Below the pieces are notes generated by a model, which ran no database searches, was not told the DNA's origin, and worked only from the letters and a program-made list of their open reading frames with translations. A stretch of 64,000 nucleotides of DNA from Apostichopus japonicus. Its lineage: Eukaryota; Echinodermata; Holothuroidea; Aspidochirotida; Stichopodidae. How positions within the stretch are numbered: the first letter of the stretch is position 1; every line of letters begins with the position of its first letter. The stretch is from contig NC_092561.1 of NCBI RefSeq assembly GCF_037975245.1, forward strand, positions 5,010,001 to 5,074,000. The letters run 5' to 3'. The translations under genes and the position numbers were made by a program. Of the stretch, positions 12,701-25,600 are shown piece after piece.

Positions 12701-15700
12701 GGTCTGTCATCATTGTCACCAGGTTGAAATAAAATCACACAAAATGACTAATAGGAGCAGACATTACTCATATTTTTGATAGAGTAGGCATTTATACGAA
12801 TTTTGTTGTTTTGACCACTGGTTTGACCCCAAATGACCTTTGACCTAAACATTACTTACAAATGTTATGACCCATCATGTGCTGATAATTGCGATCACGT
12901 TTTGTCAAAACAAGCTTATCTCCAAAGAGGAGGAGGCTCTAATATGTTTTTTGCTTGTAATTGATCTCAAATGACCCTTGATCTGCCAATAGAAGTACAT
13001 CTTTTATGACTCTTCACCTGCTGATTAATACGAACAAGTTTTGTCAAAATCAACGTGCCCTAGGAGAAGGTTTTTTTCATATCACGGTTTGTCCTCCAAT
13101 GGCCCATGCTATAATTATAGGTCAACAACCTATAGTATGAATAAAATATGTTACAATCTCTTCAGATTTATGACGGGTCGACTGACTCCTCTGCAATATT
13201 AGCGCAACTCTGTGGCTCCTCGCTTCCTGGTACCACTACGTCGACCAAAAACCAGCTGTTCGTCAAGTTCACAACGAACGATATCATCACTGCCCCTGGG
13301 TTCAGCGCCCAGGTCAATTTTGTCAAAGGTAAGTGGTAAATTCATATGTCAGCTTTCATGCCTTCGAACGATGAGGTTATATACTGGCTTCATTGCGATA
13401 TTCTAATTGTAACGAAACATATTCAATACCAGCCATTCAGAGGTGTGAATAGCAACTAGAATTAGCATGGAGATGAAAGTAGCTGGTGTGTTTTTGTAGG
13501 TTTTGTGTGCAGATCGATGTCGAGGTACCGTTTTCTTTCAGAGTAGTCACGTCCAACAACATTATGTTGGACACGATTCTAGAAGGTGTTGAACTTTAGG
13601 TAACCGCCCTTATACAGTTCGGTTGGGAATACATGTGGATGCAACGCCATTCAACGTAAAAGTCGCAATATCCAAAATAAGAGTGACTCCCGTTCCCTTT
13701 TGCGCCCACCCTTTCTCTTTCCTCTTGTCCCTTTCACTTCATCACACACCATGTTCATCCACCTTCAAATACATTCCTATATAATCTGTCCCCTTACTAT
13801 CCAAACATTCCTCATCCTCCTTTGCTAACTCCCTTTCTTACAGCCCTCTGTATAGTTTTATCCCCGACAGCCCTTTCATTTCCTGCAGCACTTCATATCC
13901 TGCTTTCGTTTTTATATCAATTGTATTCTGCCTAATCGTATTCCGTTCATCACTCATTATTGCAATTGACGTCGCTGTTTTACAGCAACCATCAAAAACA
14001 ACCAGCTTTGACAATGAGGAAGCATTTGTTGCCCACTGCATCCACTGTATTTGTTAAAGGTTGACATATACCGACTTGAACGTATAAGGTTACAAGACGT
14101 TCTCTTCCTTCTGCATTTCCACAGCACCATGTTTAAAATGCAGTACTAAAGATTTCTATTATGATGAGTGCCCTCCAGACGGACCAGAACCAAGAATGAG
14201 GCAACGATTCGAGCTGCAGCGTTACCCTCCGAAAGGTCTTTTACAGTGTAGATCTGCCCTTGGGAAACTGCCGTCATCGCTATACCATGGAACCTACTAT
14301 TGGATGATCAGTGCATGCCCAAATGGGGCTGATCAGTCTTTGAGTAAAAACTGTACAACTGATTGGAATGTCAGGAACGAAAAAGGCGGAAATGTATTTT
14401 TGGAACCTCCGGTTGTTGCCGGTTTTGATGTCCTCTTCAAAAATCGATATTGTGCGTTGTGTAACAACTTCCCTAGTTACAACGAGATGATGATTTACAG
14501 CACTTGTAATGAATGCCCGTTTGTATATACCTATGAAGTTGAACAGATACTTGAGGATGAATCAGCAAGTTGTAGTCAAGTGGTGAGTCTCTCATCAGCA
14601 AGACAATGCGATCCTCACAAAACGGACGATGAGATAGCATGTCCAGGAGAATGTCAAAGTTGCAAAAGAAAAGTCACGGCACTTTTTGGCCCCTTGGCGG
14701 AAATGCGGAAAAAGGTTAAAAAGAACATTTGTGCCAGAGGCGAAGTTTTACGCGAAGGTAAATGTATGAAGATGTCAAGCATCTGTGCAGAACAGAATTT
14801 CCATTACTACGCGGCTTTGGAAATAGACAAATCGTCGTATGGCTGCAGTTACCTCAAAGAGAGAAGCAAAATATGCTTTGAAGAACATCTGCGGCACTAT
14901 GAATTGAACGCGCATAAAACACTCGACGCTCAGACAGAAGATGTATTGAATTTTTCTTTACCATGGAATGAAACAGAACAAGTGTCATGGTTGAGTACCA
15001 GCGGTGATGACGATACAGTCGTGTTACAGATTCCTGAGAGTTTTACATCAAATGTGAAGTGGAAAGAACATTTGCTTTCGGTATTCGAGGCCATTGTGTT
15101 CTCCAGCAACGTAAGCGCGAAGACGTGCTACTTAAGTTGTATGAAATTAATCCAATTCTGCAAACCGAATGAAACTGAACTTTCACTAGAATGTAACGGA
15201 GTGATTGAAGAACGTACATTAGACAGCTCTGGCGAAGGTTTTGAATCAACGTTTGGTGACTTCTTCGATGGAAATTACTGGATTGGGTTCGCTACCACAC
15301 TGAACGTACTAGATGGTAATAGCTCCAGAGAGAAGATCATTTCATGTAACGCCGTCCAGTCAGTTGATATTGAAGAAACGAAAGGTTCATTATGGAGTAG
15401 TGTCTGCTGTGTGATCGCCATCATTAGTCTATTACTCACGTTTATCATCTATCTTGCTTTCCCACCGCTGCAGAACACATTCGGAATCGTCGTGATGGTC
15501 TTTGTGCTTTCTTTGGCAATGGCCATTCTTTGTTTGGAATTCATCAGCCATCTTGTTACAGATATTCCCTGGTTATGTTCATCAGTAGCAATAATAACAC
15601 ACTGGTTGTGGATATCCGTGTTCGGTTGGATGACAGTTCTCGCTTACGATCTGCGGCAGACATTCAGCGCAAAGAACATGAGACTGGCGGGCAGAATCAA

Positions 15701-16858
15701 CTGCAAGAAATTGTTAATGTATTCACAGGTTGGCGTTTGTCTACCCTCCTTGCTGGTGGGCACTTGCGTCGTCTGCTGGATGACGGGTGCAGTTTCTGTT
15801 GTCTATGGGTCCATCTCGGGTAAGGAATGTTGGATCTACGACGGGATATTTGTCTTAATTGTTGTTAGTGGCCCGCTGTTGTTAGCCGTTGGTGTGAACG
15901 TCGTTCTCTTTATCCAAATCATCAAAGGTATCTTGGCTCATAGGAGAAGTTCGAAAACTGCCAATCTTCATTCGACCCAAGAGAAGGGGCCTTTCCCTGA
16001 GCTAATAGTCTGTATCAAGGTAAATATTTCGTATTTGTTTATCCCCATCCATCCGTACATTCCACACCTCCAAACATGTTGATAAAAGTCTCCGTATTTC
16101 AATCTTGATCTTACATAATATTATAGTAACGATTTAGCGTCTGAAAGCTTTAAGCGCAATGATTATTATATGCAACGTGTATTTGAAATTACAACTTGCT
16201 AAATGACAAATGTAATAAATAGTAGCAAAAGAATAGCTTAGATACAACTATTATCATACAGGAATGCAGGTTATAGGCATTGGAACAGTGTGGGTAAAAG
16301 AGGAAACTACTTCTAACTTGAAATAAAGGACACATGAGTATTACATATATATATATATTTAAGCAAAAAGAGTGCCGGACAAAACAAATGATGAATTGTA
16401 TATTTACCTTTGGTAGCTACCCACGCCACTATTCTAGAATGCACGTAGAAACCACGCACTACTTGAAGGTAACTTAAACGTTGAAATTAGCATAATACGT
16501 TTTTTCTCTAAAGCTAGTCTATGTCAATACAGTACACTTTGGTAGGAATGACTATCATTGCTTATACATTATCATTGGAATTTTTCCTCTGCAGATTTCA
16601 GTCTTAATGGGGTTCATGTGGCTTTCTGGGTACATAGCTCCCGCAACAGGCATACGTTCGTTCGAGTATTTCTTTTACGGTTTGCTTCTTATTCAAGGCA
16701 TTCTCATCTTCTTCTTCTTTGGAGCCAATTGCAACCAAAGGGCGAGGAGACTCTGGTCTCGAAAGTTGAGACTAGACAGGGCGACTTCGTTTATCACTTC
16801 CTCATTAAGTATGACTGTTATGGGTACTACCAACTCGAGTACACAACGTGATAACTAA
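6724..16858 (+). CDS. Three-CUB, cysteine-rich, family-B-like seven-transmembrane receptor (9 exons, about 1095 aa)
   Basis: Inferred exons are 6724-6802, 7442-7629, 9017-9179, 10596-10780, 11512-11674, 11973-12160, 13166-13328, 14125-16019 and 16595-16858. All joins are GT-AG and phase-consistent, and the total is 3288 nt with the stop. Exon 1 gives a hydrophobic signal peptide (MVLLLIVWIFPLLL...). Each following exon pair encodes one CUB domain (residues about 28-143, 145-259, 262-376), with four cysteines and an IYDG or IYGG motif after the mid-domain intron. The large exon 8 adds a cysteine-rich ectodomain with FKNRYCALCNNF, seen in methuselah/adhesion-like invertebrate receptors, then most of a 7TM bundle from about residue 800. 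Exon 9 completes the bundle and a tail of about 40 residues. TM1-TM3 (ISLLLTFIIYLAFPPLQNTF; WLWISVFGWMTVLAYD) resemble secretin/adhesion-type receptors. No GPS cleavage motif was seen before TM1. It is probably a plasma-membrane receptor; the ligand is unknown. The start is the only ATG giving a signal peptide in phase. Confidence 0.9.
8222..8517 (-). mobile_element. tRNA-derived SINE, copy 1 (inside receptor intron 2)
   Basis: Read on the minus strand from about 8517, the element begins with a tRNA-Ser/Leu-like head: A-box-like TGGCCGAGTGG, an anticodon-arm region, and B-box GGTTCGATTCC. A tRNA-unrelated body follows (TTTTTCATCCAAGAGCAATC, a TTTGGAATC block, GCGGGTTTCTCCCACATTTG). The same head and body occur on the plus strand at about 60070-60385, which defines the family. 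The element lies antisense within the intron between receptor exons 2 and 3. Confidence 0.85.
9327..9727. mobile_element. MITE-like element with about 45-bp imperfect terminal inverted repeats
   Basis: The left end reads GGCCCGGTCACACTATACCG and then has TTTTTTATCGGAATA and a CCGATTTT block. The reverse complement of the right end has TAGACACTACAGCG, then ATATTTTATCGGAATATGG and a CCGATTTTTCC block. The two ends align over about 45 bp with several mismatches. It lies in the intron between receptor exons 3 and 4. No transposase is present. The target-site duplication could not be fixed. Confidence 0.7.
10068..10190. mobile_element. Short hairpin-rich repeat related to 28794-28889
   Basis: AAGCCAAATGTCCAATAACA is followed by a TTTTCGGTCGAAAAACCTGG block and a second TTTTCGACCGATAAT block. 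The same vocabulary (CAAATGCCCAATAA, a ggaatat core, TTTTTCGACCGATGA) recurs at about 28794-28889, which makes these two diverged members of one small inverted-repeat family. This copy lies in the receptor intron between exons 3 and 4. Confidence 0.5.
12805..13080. repeat. Diverged internal duplication, about 150-bp unit, in receptor intron 6
   Basis: Two similar blocks follow each other. Each has a CAAATGACC phrase, a run ending in 'tatgaccc' or 'tatgactc', 'tgctgat', a GTTTTGTCAAAA phrase and a G-rich 'ggaggagg' or 'ggagaagg' phrase. The period is about 150 bp. It is noncoding. The TGACCTTTGACC wording resembles the vocabulary of the AGGTCA-rich element at 17.2-19.5 kb, but I cannot show common origin. 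Confidence 0.5.
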
Positions 16859-17224
16859 CACTGACCCAATCGATACAGGTCTTTCATATAGTAGGAGAGA
16901 CTACATTGACAAAAGGCAAAGCACAGGCTGCGGGCACAAGCGTCAGGTATACTGTAGCAATCAATCCGTCGTCGTCATTGACATGCTCAGCTCATCAAGA
17001 CACCCCTCCCGCTACACCTACTGCTACCTCTTACTGTCTGCTGCTCTCTATACATTGTGTATACACAAGGTCTGGATGGGCATACCGGTTTACGCGCCGA
17101 AGGCGCTGGTCATCTGTTCGCGAAAGGTGCTAGTGTCGTTCGATGTGCTAACTGAACTGAAACTGTTAGAGCCCCAGCGCTCCCTGGTGATTTCTAAATC
17201 GCGCGTAGGAGTGTAGACATACCA

Positions 17225-19519
17225 AAACAAGAGCCCAAGGGCACTGTGGTTCCTTGCTTGGGGTATATGACAATACACATAATATTATCGAGCAAGATTG
17301 GGCTCAAATAGTCCAAGTAATTGTGGTCCTACATGTTCCCATAAAGTAACCAACACTATAGCCAACACTTTTGTGATCACAAAATGTGACCGGATTTTTT
17401 ATCAAAAGGCACTTTTGAGATCTAAATATGGCGTCGCAAATGTAAGAAATATAAGAGACCTACAAGCGTGTCAACAGATATGATAACAATGGTGACCTCA
17501 GATGACATGACCTTTAAGTTTCAAAATGTTCCACCACCCCATTCACAACTTGTCCCAAAATATCAACCATGTCACACCTTGGCATTGAGATTTAATTGCA
17601 TTAAATGTCAAAAAATTAACTTTGAACTTGTATGTAACTTCACACACAAAGGTCACCCGGAGGTCAACCAATTGAAATTTTTGATCGGTGAGACCTAAAT
17701 AGAGCATGACTGTAAAAAATTCAAACATTTTTTCTTTGCCCATTTTCTCCCCCATAATACTACTTTTTTAACATTAGCTGACCTTTGGTGACCTTGGATC
17801 ACATGACCGTTAAGTTTGAAAATATTCCCCTATACCATTTGCAACTTGTCCAAAAAAATCAACCTTGTCACACCTTGGCACTGGGAGTTATTGCATTAAA
17901 TGTCTGAAAATTAACTTTGACCTCATATAACTTCGCACACGAAGGTCACACGGGGGTCAACCCATTGACATTTATGATCAGAAGGTACCTTTGACATCTG
18001 AAAATAGCATCAAAACTGTAAAAATCCCTAAAACACTAAAAAGGTCACCAGAGGTCACCAGAGGTCAAATTGAGGTCAAGGGTCACCCAGATGCGGGTCG
18101 ACAATTGGATTACATTGAAGCAACTCCCAACCCTAACGGACAATTTGTTCTCAAGTTATCGCAAAAAATACTAGTTTTTTATCATTAATTGACCTTTGGT
18201 GACCTCGGATCACATGACCGTTAAGTTTGAAAATATTCCCCTATACCATTTGCAACTTGTCTCAAAATATCAACTGTGTAACACCTTGGCACTGGGAGTT
18301 ATTACACTAAATGTCTGAAAATTAACTTTGACCTCATATAACTTAACATACAAAGGTCACCTTGGGTCACCTTATTGACATTTTTGATTGATGAGACCTA
18401 AATTAGAGCATCAAACTATAAAAATTCAAACATTTTTTTCCTTGCCCATTTTCTACCCCCAAAATACTAGTTTTTTGACATTAATTGACCTTTGGTGACC
18501 TCGGATCACATGACCGTTAACTTTGAAAATATTCCCCTATACCATTTGCAACTTGTCCAAAAATATCAATCTTGTCGCACATTGGAACTGGGAGTTGTTG
18601 CATTAAATGTCTGAAAATTAACTTTGACCTCGTATAACTTCGCACACGAAGGTCACACGGGTGTCAACCAATTGACATTTTTGATCGGAAGGTACCTTTG
18701 ATATCCAAATCTAGCATCAAAACCAAACATTTTCCTTTTTGCTCGTTTCCTCCCAAAATAAGCACATTTTTTCTAATGTGACCTTTGACCTTTTGACCTT
18801 GGTTTCAGATGTAGTTTAATCTCCTGATTCCAAAAAACAAAACGAAAAGTCTGTACAACCATCCTAACTCTGACCGAAAAACTTTGACCCCATATAACTT
18901 CGCACATAAAGGTCACACGGGGTCAACCTATTGACATTTATGATCAGAAGGTACCTTTGACATCTGAAAATAGCATTGAAACTGTAAAAATCCCAAAAAC
19001 ACGAAAAGGTCACCAGAGGTCAAATTGAGGTCAAGGGTCACCCAGATGCGGGTCGACAATTGGATTACATTGAGGCAACTCCCAACCCTAACAGACATTT
19101 CGTTCTCAAGTTATTGCAAAAATACTAGTTTTTTATCATTAATTGACCTTTGGTGACCTCGGATCACATGACCGTTAAGTTTGAAAATGCTCCCCTAACC
19201 AGTTCACAACTTGTCCCAAAATATCAATCTTGTCGCACATTGGCACTGGGAGTTATTGCAGTTTTAATATTTTCGGTTTTTGGACCATAACTGACCTTTG
19301 GTGACCTTTGTGGGCACCAAAAACAATAGGGCACACCTTCTCCATATGGCGGATCTATAGTCCAAGTTTGGCCTCAATCTAACATTCCCTTATTGAGTTA
19401 GCGCGTACCCAAGCAAGTGTCACAGACACACACACACACATACACACATACATACATACACACACACACACACACGCCAACCTGACTGCATAGGTTCCTT
19501 TTGCTAAAGCAAGGAACCA
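17225..19519. mobile_element. TIR-bounded 2.3-kb element carrying an AGGTCA-rich internal array
   Basis: A perfect 13-bp inverted repeat bounds it: TGGTTCCTTGCTT at 17247-17259 and AAGCAAGGAACCA at 19507-19519, preceded on the left by AACAAGAGCCC. A second member with the same ends lies at 52004-54566, and the two right ends also share ACCAAAAACAATAG, CAAGTNTCACAGACACACAC-like and CTGCATAGGTT phrases. The interior is a composite tandem array. The phrase TGACCTTTGGTGACCTNGGA recurs at about 17779, 18190, 18486 and 19145, together with long shared blocks and a CA/TACA microsatellite at about 19423-19476. No open frame is long enough for a transposase. It lies between the convergent 3' ends of the receptor and the oxygenase. 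Confidence 0.8.
18042..18090 (+). promoter_or_regulatory. Cluster of AGGTCA direct repeats (DR4, DR4, DR5 spacing)
   Basis: AGGTCA occurs at 18042-18047, 18052-18057, 18062-18067 and 18073-18078, with spacers of 4, 4 and 5 bases, followed closely by GGTCA. A second copy of the block at about 19007-19040 keeps one 4-base and one 5-base spacing. AGGTCA is the canonical nuclear-receptor half-site, and DR4 and DR5 are spacings used by RXR heterodimers. Whether any receptor binds here is inference; the block is part of the repeat element and may have no function. Confidence 0.4.
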
Positions 19520-19644
19520 AAAAAGCAAGACATGATCTCTTCTCGAGTACGGAATATGAGGAGACGTAAGTTAAAAGTCACGTTTATCATTCAAAAAATG
19601 AGATGGAAGCGTTCTTATCTTAATAGTACATTTAACGTATAATT

Positions 19645-22600
19645 CTATGTATCGCCGATGGAGAAGCTCTTCTTTGTTCTAGCAATTATGTAATCCAATG
19701 CAGAAATAGGAGGATACTTATTCGATCCGTCTAAGCATTCAATAATGGCGTCGTCGTCTGGGTTACCAAAGAATGCGATTGACTGCCGGGATAAGTTAAC
19801 TGTCTTTGGCGAAAAGACAACTCGATGTTTCTGTCGAAAAGAAAAGAAACAAGGGTTGTTGAAAAATGAAAACAAATGAAGAAAACGGTTGTTTCACCTG
19901 GAATTTTCTTTTCCACTTATTAAAACCACAATCTGTTGGTATACCATAAAGAACTAGACTGTTGATATGGATGAAGGAAAGATGAATTATCCTGTTACTT
20001 AACATCCACCTATAAGCCCTATCATCATGAAAACAGACTCATTAACGTGCGAATACGGCAGAATGGCATGAGTACGAGTAAAATTAAGTCAATTTCTCCT
20101 TGCGAGTAAGAGTAGAAGGCTTAATTCCCTGGTAGAAGTAATTTATCTTAGTTGCAGTATTATATCAATACTATATTTCCAACAAAAAGAAAGCTCGAGG
20201 TATACGATTACGAGTACAAAAACATAAGGGCAACAATGAGTACAGGCAACTATGCTGGAATACGAACTACCATAACAACCACATGGCTACCATGAAAGAT
20301 AAAAAACAACAGTAAAAAATTCTAACGTCATGCAAATGAATTAGTTATGGTTCATTGCAATGAATGAACTGCTCTTCCGATGACGTATCATAAAGTCGAC
20401 TTTAGCTTTGTGTTTTTTGTGACAGTGGTGAACGTTCCAGTCGTTGGCTGTTGATTGCTATTCTGTTTTGCTCTACGCAAGCAATGCATCTGAGATAACA
20501 TTCATGCTAGCTCTAAGGAATCGTTTTGGAACAACAAAAGTGCTGTTTAGTAATGGACTTGTTAACGAAGGTTTTGTACGAGATATTCCACGTTTTTTTA
20601 CATCCTATGGGTTAAGGGTTGTATAGGTATGCTAAATTAAACTATAGGGAAACAATCAAGTTTGGAGTTTATTGAATCAGAGGCAATAGACTTGAAATGC
20701 TCGGAAAATAACGGAATCTTGCATGCAAAGTTGGCGGATTATTAGCCCCCACCATTGGCTCCTAACATAAACCATTCGTTTTTAAAATGCAACTTTTCTG
20801 GCATATTTTGTTTTTCATTTTTTAGCGATTAAAATGATCAACTTACCGCAGCTCTGTAAACGTCCGATGTCCAGCGTTGCATCAAATCTCCTAAGTTGAC
20901 TAAAACGGTATCCGGTATGTGTTGAACCGGTATCCAACGACCGTCAACGCTGCGTACCTAAAATAAAATATAATAATACAACATATATATATGGTTTTCG
21001 GAAAACGGTAAAACTATATGAAGCATTGAACAAATGCTAAGCCCGAGCGCTTAACCTCCGTATCCCATCAAACAAAATTTGCGATACAGATAAGAACATC
21101 TCATCTCATCGCAAAAGTATGTAAAACGAATTTCTTTAAACGGTCTAAATATCTTCTTATTAAGTGAAGACGAACTATGTTGTGGTATGTCAGGAGTTCG
21201 TAAGTGGCGGTTCGCGGAAGATTTTACATGTCATCCATGCATGGTGCTTCGGTGGTTAAAAATAGAACTTTTGTATTTGCTTGGTTTGCATGTAAGGTTT
21301 GATAAAACACTGAAAGGAACAGTTGCACCATGGACTAAACATTTAAAGGCATATTTGAACGGTGATTATTAATTGCGGTAAGATTTTAATAAATGCATGT
21401 ACAATGACCTATCAACATTCTGTCTACGTTAATTCATTATTCACAAAGGACGATACACTATAAGGTCTTGGCCAAAACAAAAAGGGGTCCTGTGAACTAA
21501 TTGTTCCCGGGGACCGGCCTGGCTTTCGACGCCCCCTGACCCGTGCGTGACTCCGGCCATATCGACACATGGCCTATATATATAGTTCTGTAAATGGAAG
21601 AATCAGGCTTTACTGTCATTAATAGTATTTTAAATGAAATTTGAATTTTTGGGGCATGCAAGTAAAGATACATATATTTGTATAACATTTGTTACGTGAA
21701 AACAAACAGCGACATTGTTTAACTTACCTCCAGGCCTCCTGTTGTATCTTGAAACAATAAAGTAATTGCTCCATAATCAGAATGTTCACCGCATCGCATG
21801 GGCATGTCTTCGATTTCGTCATCAGACTGAAAAGGTGGGTAGTACAGCGTACGGAGAGTGGTACAGTTGCGCTTGGTGCCGATATGTCCACACTTGCTTG
21901 CCAGAGCCATGGTATCCTAAGTGGAGAATACGTCATAGTTATTCAAGAACAAGCTTTTTGGTTTGGGGAGGAGGGGTAAAGGGCAGGGGAGCTGTTCATT
22001 AACCATATGAAAAGGAACATATTAAGCGTTATACATCCTCATAGTGTCTCATCCCATCACCACCACCCCCTCAGGCCCGGGTTCATACTATGTGGAAACA
22101 TGGACCATAAAATCGTTTTGGGTGGCCCTAATCTCCTATGACTGATATATCCATCAAATTAACCTTTTTCTGAATTTCATTTTTGGGGAAAGTCATTAAT
22201 GATGTCATGGAAGACAATGTTTTTCATAATGTGAAAGGTATATGAACTGTTTTGTGTAAGTGCGTGTGCGTGGTTGGGGAATGTACAGTCCATTGATAAA
22301 TACACTTAAAACGTAGATGGATCTCTCCCCAGTGCATGAAGCCTTATCATAATTGCAGGAAATTTGCCTACGCGAAGGGCCCAAAAATTTGCGGGGTTCT
22401 AGGCCATGGCCTACTTGCCTATGCCATAACCTAACATTGCCCACACCCCTCCCATCCCTTACCCTAAAGTCATATCCAAGAACATGATTTGGTTGGAGTA
22501 GGTGCATGGGGCAGGGGAACTTTCCATCAACCATATGAAAAGAAATATATTTGGCGTTACTTATATGCAAATGCACACACCGTTTACAACAGTGTTAACA

Positions 22601-25600
22601 ACATACTCATAGTGCGCCAACCTCCTCCCCTTGCCCCTCCCCCCTTCACTTTGATTGGAAGGAGAACATTTCAGAGATTGTCAGTTTATAAGTCATTCGT
22701 ACCGTACTGTGATAACCACCAAAAATGGCCAAAAGTTTTGGAAAGTAAAGTATTCGTCAAACTGTTAAGATCTACCTGTAATTGATCATTTACAAGAACA
22801 GGACTATTGGTTCATTTAATATGTTAGAATTGTGTCACAAATTGATCAATTCCATACATTTATTACGTACTGGTCACCTCGTAATTCAGTTGCAAAATGG
22901 CAAATATGACTACTTTAACGATTAAATATAAAATAAGTATTTCAACCATTTTCTGCAAGAAAGCTGTTGAAGTGACGTAGAGGATATTAGAGACTTTGAA
23001 TTTACCTTTAACCTCAAACCTTTGGCCATTATCTCCAAAATCCTCTGATGCAGTACCTTGCAATTCTGATAAAGGTCTATTAAACAAGCTTTCATATTTG
23101 GTACGTCTGGAATTTCGGGAAATTCGTTCGAATCCTGGATATAACGCATAGAACAGGTAAAGAACAAAGAAACAAATCAATAAACATATCAACAAGCTCC
23201 GTCTTGGTTCTTTTAATTTAACTTTTAAGTTAACTTTCAAATTACAGAATTTGTTCCGTTGGTTGGAAAATTGAAATTATGATAAGGATATAGTTACTCG
23301 ATATTAAAAACAATTTGATTTTGAAGTGAATTGTTTGCACAATTTACACAAATCAGATCTAAAAAAAAAAAAAGAGGATGCAAACACCGTTTCTTTAATG
23401 ATGGGTCGTAGGTTGAACGATTCCTTCATATCTTTTTGCCCATAGTCCGTATCCAACCTACAAACACAAAAGTAAAAATATAAATATGCAGATATTATAT
23501 ATGCTGAGTTGTCACTAGAGGTGCACCTCAGCAATTGCAATCATTCACCCCACCCCCATTCCCCCCTGCCTTAGAAATTCCAGTCTGTTTTGGCGAACTT
23601 TTACAGACGTATCTATTCATGCTCTGCTTGCATTCCTCCTCACTCATGGGGGGGGGGGTTCTTTTAGGGAACAGCCCTGTCACCGAGGAGGGTTTTTTCA
23701 TGCGCTAGCTACGTCTTCAATGAGGGTGGTTGAGACAGCACAGCCCACCCTCCCCCACCCCAATAAAGTTAGCTTCCATTTCCTTCGGTTGGTTTCTTGC
23801 CAAGATGTGTGCTTCTATTCTGATAAATTGATTGTCTAATCTGCGCCATTTACTCTTATTTCCCCTTTATTACTTCCTTTTAAAACGCTAATCCTGAAGT
23901 AGCTGCTCAGCACATCTGGAACAGGCTCTCCCCCTTCCCCACCTCCTCACTAGCTGTTGAAACTCCCCAGTGCATGATAGAAAGCAGTGGGAGGGGCTGG
24001 GGTAGGGTTACACTGTAGAACAGTGACAAGTGCAGGCTGCAGAAATGTAGAGAATAATTTAAAATTTGCAGAACAGATTGAGTATCTATTATCTTTGTAT
24101 GCTTCGCGTTATGAACATTAGCGAAGACGAACCATGTATGCACTACATAATACTGGAACAACTATAGGTAACAAGAAAAAGCTAGCAATCAACTAATGTC
24201 GCTTAAATGTGTTGGTTACAAAGAATTTGCATACTAAAAGAAGCATTAAGCTCAAGTTGTGCCTGTTGCTCTCCTAATTAAATGAAGGTCGTAATTCCCC
24301 ATGTTTTATATAAGCCTTGCTTGGATTATATAGCGCATTCTATACTTTCAGTATAAACTTCAATTTGTAGACATGTTTTTCTTTTTAATTACTGAATAAA
24401 ATGTCTTTCATGTTGAAAGGAAGTAATAAGAATGCTTCTGTATAAGACAATAACCAAAGAAAATAATTTTACTGTTGAATAGAATCGTGGTGACCAGAAA
24501 CAGCACTTTGGACAACTAACAAAACATGCAATTAGAGGTGACTTTGCCTTGCTAGCACACTTTCGTAAAACACTGAATGATTTACTGCAAAAACATTTAT
24601 AAGAAGAAGGATTTTTATGCTTGTTTACGTTTAGCGGAATCTATGTATTCCACGATATAAATACATAACAGAACATTATGTTTTGAATTCATTTTGCAAA
24701 TTACACCAATCTAAAACTGACCGCACATTCAGTCGTACATTTTCATACGCACATGCGCATAGCTTCAGAATAGTTGAACTTACCCTTCCAGGTCAGGAGG
24801 CACGTAACCATGGAAACTGTCTTTAATCCAGTCACCACTCTTATACTTGGCCTTTTCAGAGGAGCCCAACGAGAAGAAACCTTTCGAAACTTGGAAAGCT
24901 TGTTCAATCTAAGAACGAAATATGGTTCACAAAGCCTAAAAACAAAATAGCACTCAGTAGGCTATATGATGTTACAACTTTAAAACAGTTTCTGGTCTAT
25001 TTCAAGTTCTCATTGTTTCTAAACGTATACCGTGTTATTACTGATATAACATTTACAAAGATCAAGCTAAAACACATATACGTTTGTGGCAAAGACTTGA
25101 CTGAAAAATTGATGAGTTAGTTAAATAGCTTGAATCATTTTAATTCCAACAAATTTCGTCTTCCAAACATATTCATTTATATACTAAAATGTTATAATGC
25201 ATATTTTCAAAGCAAGTTGCCAACAATCAACGTTATTGGAAATGAAATATGTCTTATGAAATGTGATGAGCAATAATGTTATGGTATTAAATATCAAACA
25301 CCATCGAAATGATCAAAATATAATAAAACAGCGTATGTACTGTTTAAGACAAACAAAATGACGAGAATTAGGAATAAATGGTTTAAGATTATAACATATA
25401 CCTCCCCCATCATCACAAACCCGGCTGTCAAAAAAACACGTTCCTAAGTAGAGAAATACGGCGCATTTACCCCAAATGGACATGCTATCAAAAGCAACAA
25501 TTTTGATAAAGAACTTTTCGGGATTGTAATGAAAACGCAGTTTATACTGTCACCGTCTATTTGTTTTGTAAATCAGGCTAGCTAATTAGCAATTATTCTT

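Noticed and set aside
20444-20626. Open frame inside the oxygenase locus on the plus strand
   Set aside because: It falls within an intron of the minus-strand gene and shows no recognisable motif.
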